Shown: in pieces, positions 46,478-49,739 of the stretch
Numbering within the stretch: the first letter of the stretch is position 1
How the letters are laid out: each line of letters starts with the position of its first letter
Assembly (NCBI GenBank): GCA_028712445.1
Contig: JAQTPY010000004.1
Span: 1 to 49,739, forward strand
DNA: 49,739 nt
DNA from: Minisyncoccota bacterium
GTDB taxonomy: Bacteria; Patescibacteriota; Minisyncoccia; Minisyncoccales; RBG-13-42-11
Direction: 5' to 3'
The notes under the pieces: generated by a model
The model's database searches: none
Told to the model about the DNA's origin: nothing
What the model saw: the letters and a program-made list of their open reading frames with translations, nothing else
Translations under genes and position numbers: made by a program

Positions 46478-47029
46478 TTAAAACTCAATTACCGGTATGG
46501 GGCCTATGGCAAGCTGTATTTCTCTTAAACCTTTGATTATATCTTCCAATAACTGAACGCGGTCTGAAATTCCGGTATTGATGGCCCCCACCAGTACGGC
46601 AGCTATGGTGTCTAAATCTTTTGATCTTAACTGGAAAGTCTTAAGCAGGGGGCCCCATCGTGATTTTTTATTCTCGTCATATTCTAAGCGATATATCGAA
46701 AGGGTATTATGTCTTCCTCCCCGCCACTTGACCAGAAGCTCTATTCTTCTGGTTAAATCCAGATAATCATTGGGCCTGAAAGCCAAAGGAGGCCAAAAAA
46801 CTATAGAAATATCTATCGCCAGATGTCTTTTGCATGGTATGAACAGCAAATAATCTGTTTCTCTTGATATTCGCGCTCGCATCCTTTCTACCATATTTCG
46901 GTAAAGAGGATTTATTGCTCCCAAGGTATCAAGCGTCTTTCCCAGAAGCGCTGTCACCTGCTCAACCCGATTGGAATCAGGATCTGTTGGCCTGATTCCT
47001 TTTCCCAATTCAACTAATATCTGTTCCAT
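46478..47029 (-). CDS. Hypothetical protein
   Basis: ORF with GGGGGAGGAAATGG SD/start. Confidence 0.5.
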   Translation of the reverse strand: MEQILVELGKGIRPTDPDSNRVEQVTALLGKTLDTLGAINPLYRNMVERMRARISRETDYLLFIPCKRHLAIDISIVFWPPLAFRPNDYLDLTRRIELLVKWRGGRHNTLSIYRLEYDENKKSRWGPLLKTFQLRSKDLDTIAAVLVGAINTGISDRVQLLEDIIKGLREIQLAIGPIPVIEF

Positions 47030-47147
47030 TTCCTCCCCCTTAATTTTAAAATGGTTGCCAACCTCTACTTCCATTCTACCAGAACAACAAAAAATCGGCT
47101 AAACTTGTTTGATTGATTTAATTTAGCCGATTTTCCGCTCCCGTTCT

Positions 47148-47402
47148 TTACGAGAGATGCTTTGAGACCAGTTTGGTCATCTCGAACATTGAAACAGTTG
47201 CCTTTCCTTTGAAAACTTTTTTCAAGTTCTCATCGGCGTTGATGTTTCTCCTGTTCTTCTTGTCCTGAAGCCCGTTCTTTTTAATGTATACCCAGAGCTT
47301 CTTTACGACTTCTGACCTGGGCATAGGGCCCTTGCCGACAACTGCAGCCAGATCCGGGCTGATAGTCATTGGCTTCATGAACGCTGAATTTGATTTTGCC
47401 AT
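47148..47402 (-). CDS. SWIB/MDM2-domain protein
   Basis: 'MTISPDLAAVVGKGPMPRSEVVKKLWVYIKKNGLQDKKNRRNINADENLKKVF'. Confidence 0.88.
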   Translation of the reverse strand: MAKSNSAFMKPMTISPDLAAVVGKGPMPRSEVVKKLWVYIKKNGLQDKKNRRNINADENLKKVFKGKATVSMFEMTKLVSKHLS

Positions 47403-47557
47403 AACTTTTTAATTGTTAATTATAATTTACGGCTTTTTCAACGATTACTCTATTATACCCATAGGAATATTTTTGTAAACAAGAGGGAAGGATATGCGTC
47501 AAGAGGGAATAAAAAGAGCCGCGCAGCAAACCGCACGGCTTAAGATAAATTGAAAAG

Positions 47558-47857
47558 TTAGAATATCAGATCGATTATTGGAAACAATCCGACCGAAGAC
47601 CAGAGAAGAAGCGGAATAATATTGATTCTGTTCAACTTCCTCCCCTTGTTCATGACTGTGGAGAAATAGACGCTGATCGCCAAAGCCACCAAAAATATAT
47701 AGATCCAGTCGCAGGCGGTTCTCCACGATTCATCTTGTGAGGCAAAGAACTTAGCCCACATGCCCACGCCCCAGAATATGGCGAGAGAAGCGATGATAGC
47801 CAGCATCGCTAAAGTGGCTAATGTAAACTTGTCTGTCGGGGTAAGATTCTTTTTCAT
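47558..47857 (-). CDS. Hypothetical membrane protein
   Basis: Three hydrophobic segments. Confidence 0.5.
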   Translation of the reverse strand: MKKNLTPTDKFTLATLAMLAIIASLAIFWGVGMWAKFFASQDESWRTACDWIYIFLVALAISVYFSTVMNKGRKLNRINIIPLLLWSSVGLFPIIDLIF

Positions 47858-47948
47858 TCAGCCCTCCAAAAGAAGTTAAGCTTTCTGCCCAACCTTCTGG
47901 CTACGCCCAAATTACCTCAAATAAAAAGAAAAGGCAAGAAAACAAAAA

Positions 47949-47979
47949 GGGATGTGCGGGGTCGGACCCAGCACATCCC
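47949..47979 (-). repeat. REP-like palindrome, copy 5
   Basis: GGGATGTGCGGGGTCGGACCCAGCACATCCC, reverse orientation. Confidence 0.75.
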
Positions 47980-47986
47980 AAATTTG

Positions 47987-48059
47987 TGCCCCCGCCGAGA
48001 CTCGAACTCGGAACCACTTCCTTAAAAGGGAATTGCTCTGCCAATTGAGCTACGGGGGC
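47987..48059 (-). tRNA. tRNA-Lys (anticodon UUU), 3' CCA not encoded
   Basis: Acceptor GCCCCCG/CGGGGGC, D stem GCTC/GAGC, loop CTTTTAA, T arm CCGAG-TTCGAGT-CTCGG, discriminator A. Confidence 0.95.
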
Positions 48060-48115
48060 AGTTCCAATATTCGGTTAAACCTGGTTTAACCGAATGTGAA
48101 CATCAGTATTATAAC

Positions 48116-49195
48116 CTAAAGACCTTCTTTTTTCAACTTTTCCAACAGCTCTTTTTGCTCTTTCGTCAGTTTTTTGGGCGTCTTAATAATCAGCTCAACG
48201 TACATATTCCCCCTGCCTGAACCTGAAAAATGAGGGATGCCTTTTCCTGAAATCCTTAAAATCTTTCCTGATTCTGTTCCCTGGGGAATGTTCAGTAAAA
48301 TTGATGTCCCCTCAACGGTTTTCATTTCAATTTCGTCTCCCAGAGAGGCCTGGGAAAAAGAAATCGGCAGAGAAACATATAAATCATCTCCCTCTCTTTT
48401 AAAAATGTGATGAGGTTTAATAAACACCCTAATATAAAGATTGCCGGGTTTTCCTCCTCTTTTTCCCGCATCTCCTTTTCCCCCAACTTTTATCACCTGA
48501 TTAGTATCCACTCCGGCAGGTATGAAAACTTTGATCTTTTCCCTGTCTTTAATCCTTCCTTCTCCCTTGCACACATTACAGGGCTTTTCAGGCTTGTATC
48601 CTTCTCCTCCGCACTCAGGACAAACGGCAACTCGGGTGAAAGTGCCAAAAGGAGTCCTTCTTATCTGCTGAACCTGACCGGTTCCTCTGCAAGTAAAACA
48701 TTCCTTGATTGAGGTTCCGGGTTCAGCTCCATTCCCCTGGCAGCGAGAGCAGGTGACTAATTTTTCCAAATCGATCTCTTTTTCCTGGCTTCCCAAAACA
48801 TCCTCGAGGCCAAATTCCATTTCAATTTCAATATCCCTTCCTCTTTTTAAATCTTTTTTTTGGGCAGCTCCGCCAAAACCGAAAATGTCCTCCATCATAT
48901 CCCCTAAGTCGCTGAAGTTGAATTCGAATCCTCCTCCATTGCCGAAATTGCCGAAATCAAAACCCCCGCCGGGTTGGAATCCTGCTCCTTCTTCAAAGAC
49001 TTTTCCGAACCTGTCATACTGGGCTCTTTTTTCCTTGTTTGAAAGAACCTGATAGGCTTCGTTTATTTCTTTGAAATTTTTCTCCTCGCCTCCCTTGTCA
49101 GGATGATGCTCATGCGCGAGCTTCCTGTAAGCTTTTTTAATATCTTCAGGGGAAGCGTCTTGAGAAACTCCTAAAATTTGATAATAATCCTTCAT
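48116..49195 (-). CDS. dnaJ: Chaperone DnaJ
   Basis: J domain '[33 protein letters not shown]', CxxCxGxG repeats. Confidence 0.97.
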   Translation of the reverse strand: MKDYYQILGVSQDASPEDIKKAYRKLAHEHHPDKGGEEKNFKEINEAYQVLSNKEKRAQYDRFGKVFEEGAGFQPGGGFDFGNFGNGGGFEFNFSDLGDMMEDIFGFGGAAQKKDLKRGRDIEIEMEFGLEDVLGSQEKEIDLEKLVTCSRCQGNGAEPGTSIKECFTCRGTGQVQQIRRTPFGTFTRVAVCPECGGEGYKPEKPCNVCKGEGRIKDREKIKVFIPAGVDTNQVIKVGGKGDAGKRGGKPGNLYIRVFIKPHHIFKREGDDLYVSLPISFSQASLGDEIEMKTVEGTSILLNIPQGTESGKILRISGKGIPHFSGSGRGNMYVELIIKTPKKLTKEQKELLEKLKKEGL

Positions 49196-49218
49196 TTATT
49201 GCAAAGCAACAAGCTTGC

Positions 49219-49739
49219 TTATTTCTTTTCTTTGAACTGACCTTCTTCAGGCCCTTTTTTCTCGTCGGGACCTCCTTGCCCTTCAGGAGGATTGTTTCCC
49301 TGAGCCGCCTTATAAAGCTCTGAACCCACTTTCTGGATTGTCTGAGAAAGGTCGTCCATTTTTGTTTTCAACTCCTCAATATTATCACTTTCTTTCACCT
49401 TCTTCAAAGCATCCACTTTTTCCTGGACCTGTTTTTTTATTTCTTCTGAAACTTTTTCTCCAGCATCCCTCAAAGTCTTTTCCGTGGTGTAAATAAGATT
49501 ATCGGCTGTGTTTTTAGTTTCAATCAAATCTTTTTTCTTCTTGTCTTCAGCTGCATATATTTCAGCCTCCTTCCTCATTCTCTCAACTTCCTCCTTGGAG
49601 ATTCCTGTTGATCCCTCTATTCTGATTGATTGAGTTTTGCCGGTTGCCTTATCTTTATCCGTCACACTAAGAATTCCGTTGGAATCCACATCGAAGGCGA
49701 CTTCAATCTGAGGAACGCCTCTTGGAGCAGGAGGAATGC
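49219..49739 (-). CDS. dnaK: Chaperone DnaK, C-terminal part (runs off the window)
   Basis: '...GIPPAPRGVPQIEVAFDVDSNGILSVTDKDKATGK' continues past the listed start; helical lid and acidic tail. Confidence 0.95.
   Translation of the reverse strand, partial: IPPAPRGVPQIEVAFDVDSNGILSVTDKDKATGKTQSIRIEGSTGISKEEVERMRKEAEIYAAEDKKKKDLIETKNTADNLIYTTEKTLRDAGEKVSEEIKKQVQEKVDALKKVKESDNIEELKTKMDDLSQTIQKVGSELYKAAQGNNPPEGQGGPDEKKGPEEGQFKEKK

Noticed and set aside
21229-47979. CRISPR array
   Set aside because: The repeats are dispersed palindromes kilobases apart in both orientations, with no regular spacers and no cas operon.

Overview
This 49.7 kb window looks like a chromosomal segment of a Candidate Phyla Radiation (Patescibacteria/Parcubacteria-like) bacterium. 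That placement is inferred from gene content and style and was not tested phylogenetically. The left 16.8 kb is almost entirely + strand: a 7TM histidine kinase and response regulator, a GAD-less AspRS, a D,D-carboxypeptidase, MraY, a MurL-like epimerase with a MurD2-like ligase, FtsW, MurG, GltX and a ZIP transporter. From 16.8 kb onward genes are mostly on the - strand: YbaB, DUF167, FKBP, RarA, an HI0933-type flavoprotein, Tgt, AlkD-like, UppS, CTP synthase, L9, CtpA, Pol IV, tRNA-Lys(UUU), DnaJ and partial DnaK. The strand switch coincides with a ~2.9 kb module bounded by a perfect 15-bp inverted repeat. It holds a predicted ~350-nt structured ncRNA, a degenerate tyrosine recombinase fused to a PD-(D/E)XK-like domain, and an intact Xer-like recombinase. 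A second accessory locus (31.2-36.4 kb) has a LexA/S24-type repressor fused to a beta-class DNA methyltransferase. Its promoter has an 18-bp palindrome exactly filling the -35/-10 spacer, and it is followed by a compact PD-(D/E)XK restriction-endonuclease candidate and an alpha-solenoid protein. Other signals are a dispersed REP-like palindrome (5 loci), a 23-bp duplication of the uppS 3' end flanking a CYTH-P-loop kinase gene, and two small ORFs missing from the ORF track. All family calls come from reading motifs; no searches were run.
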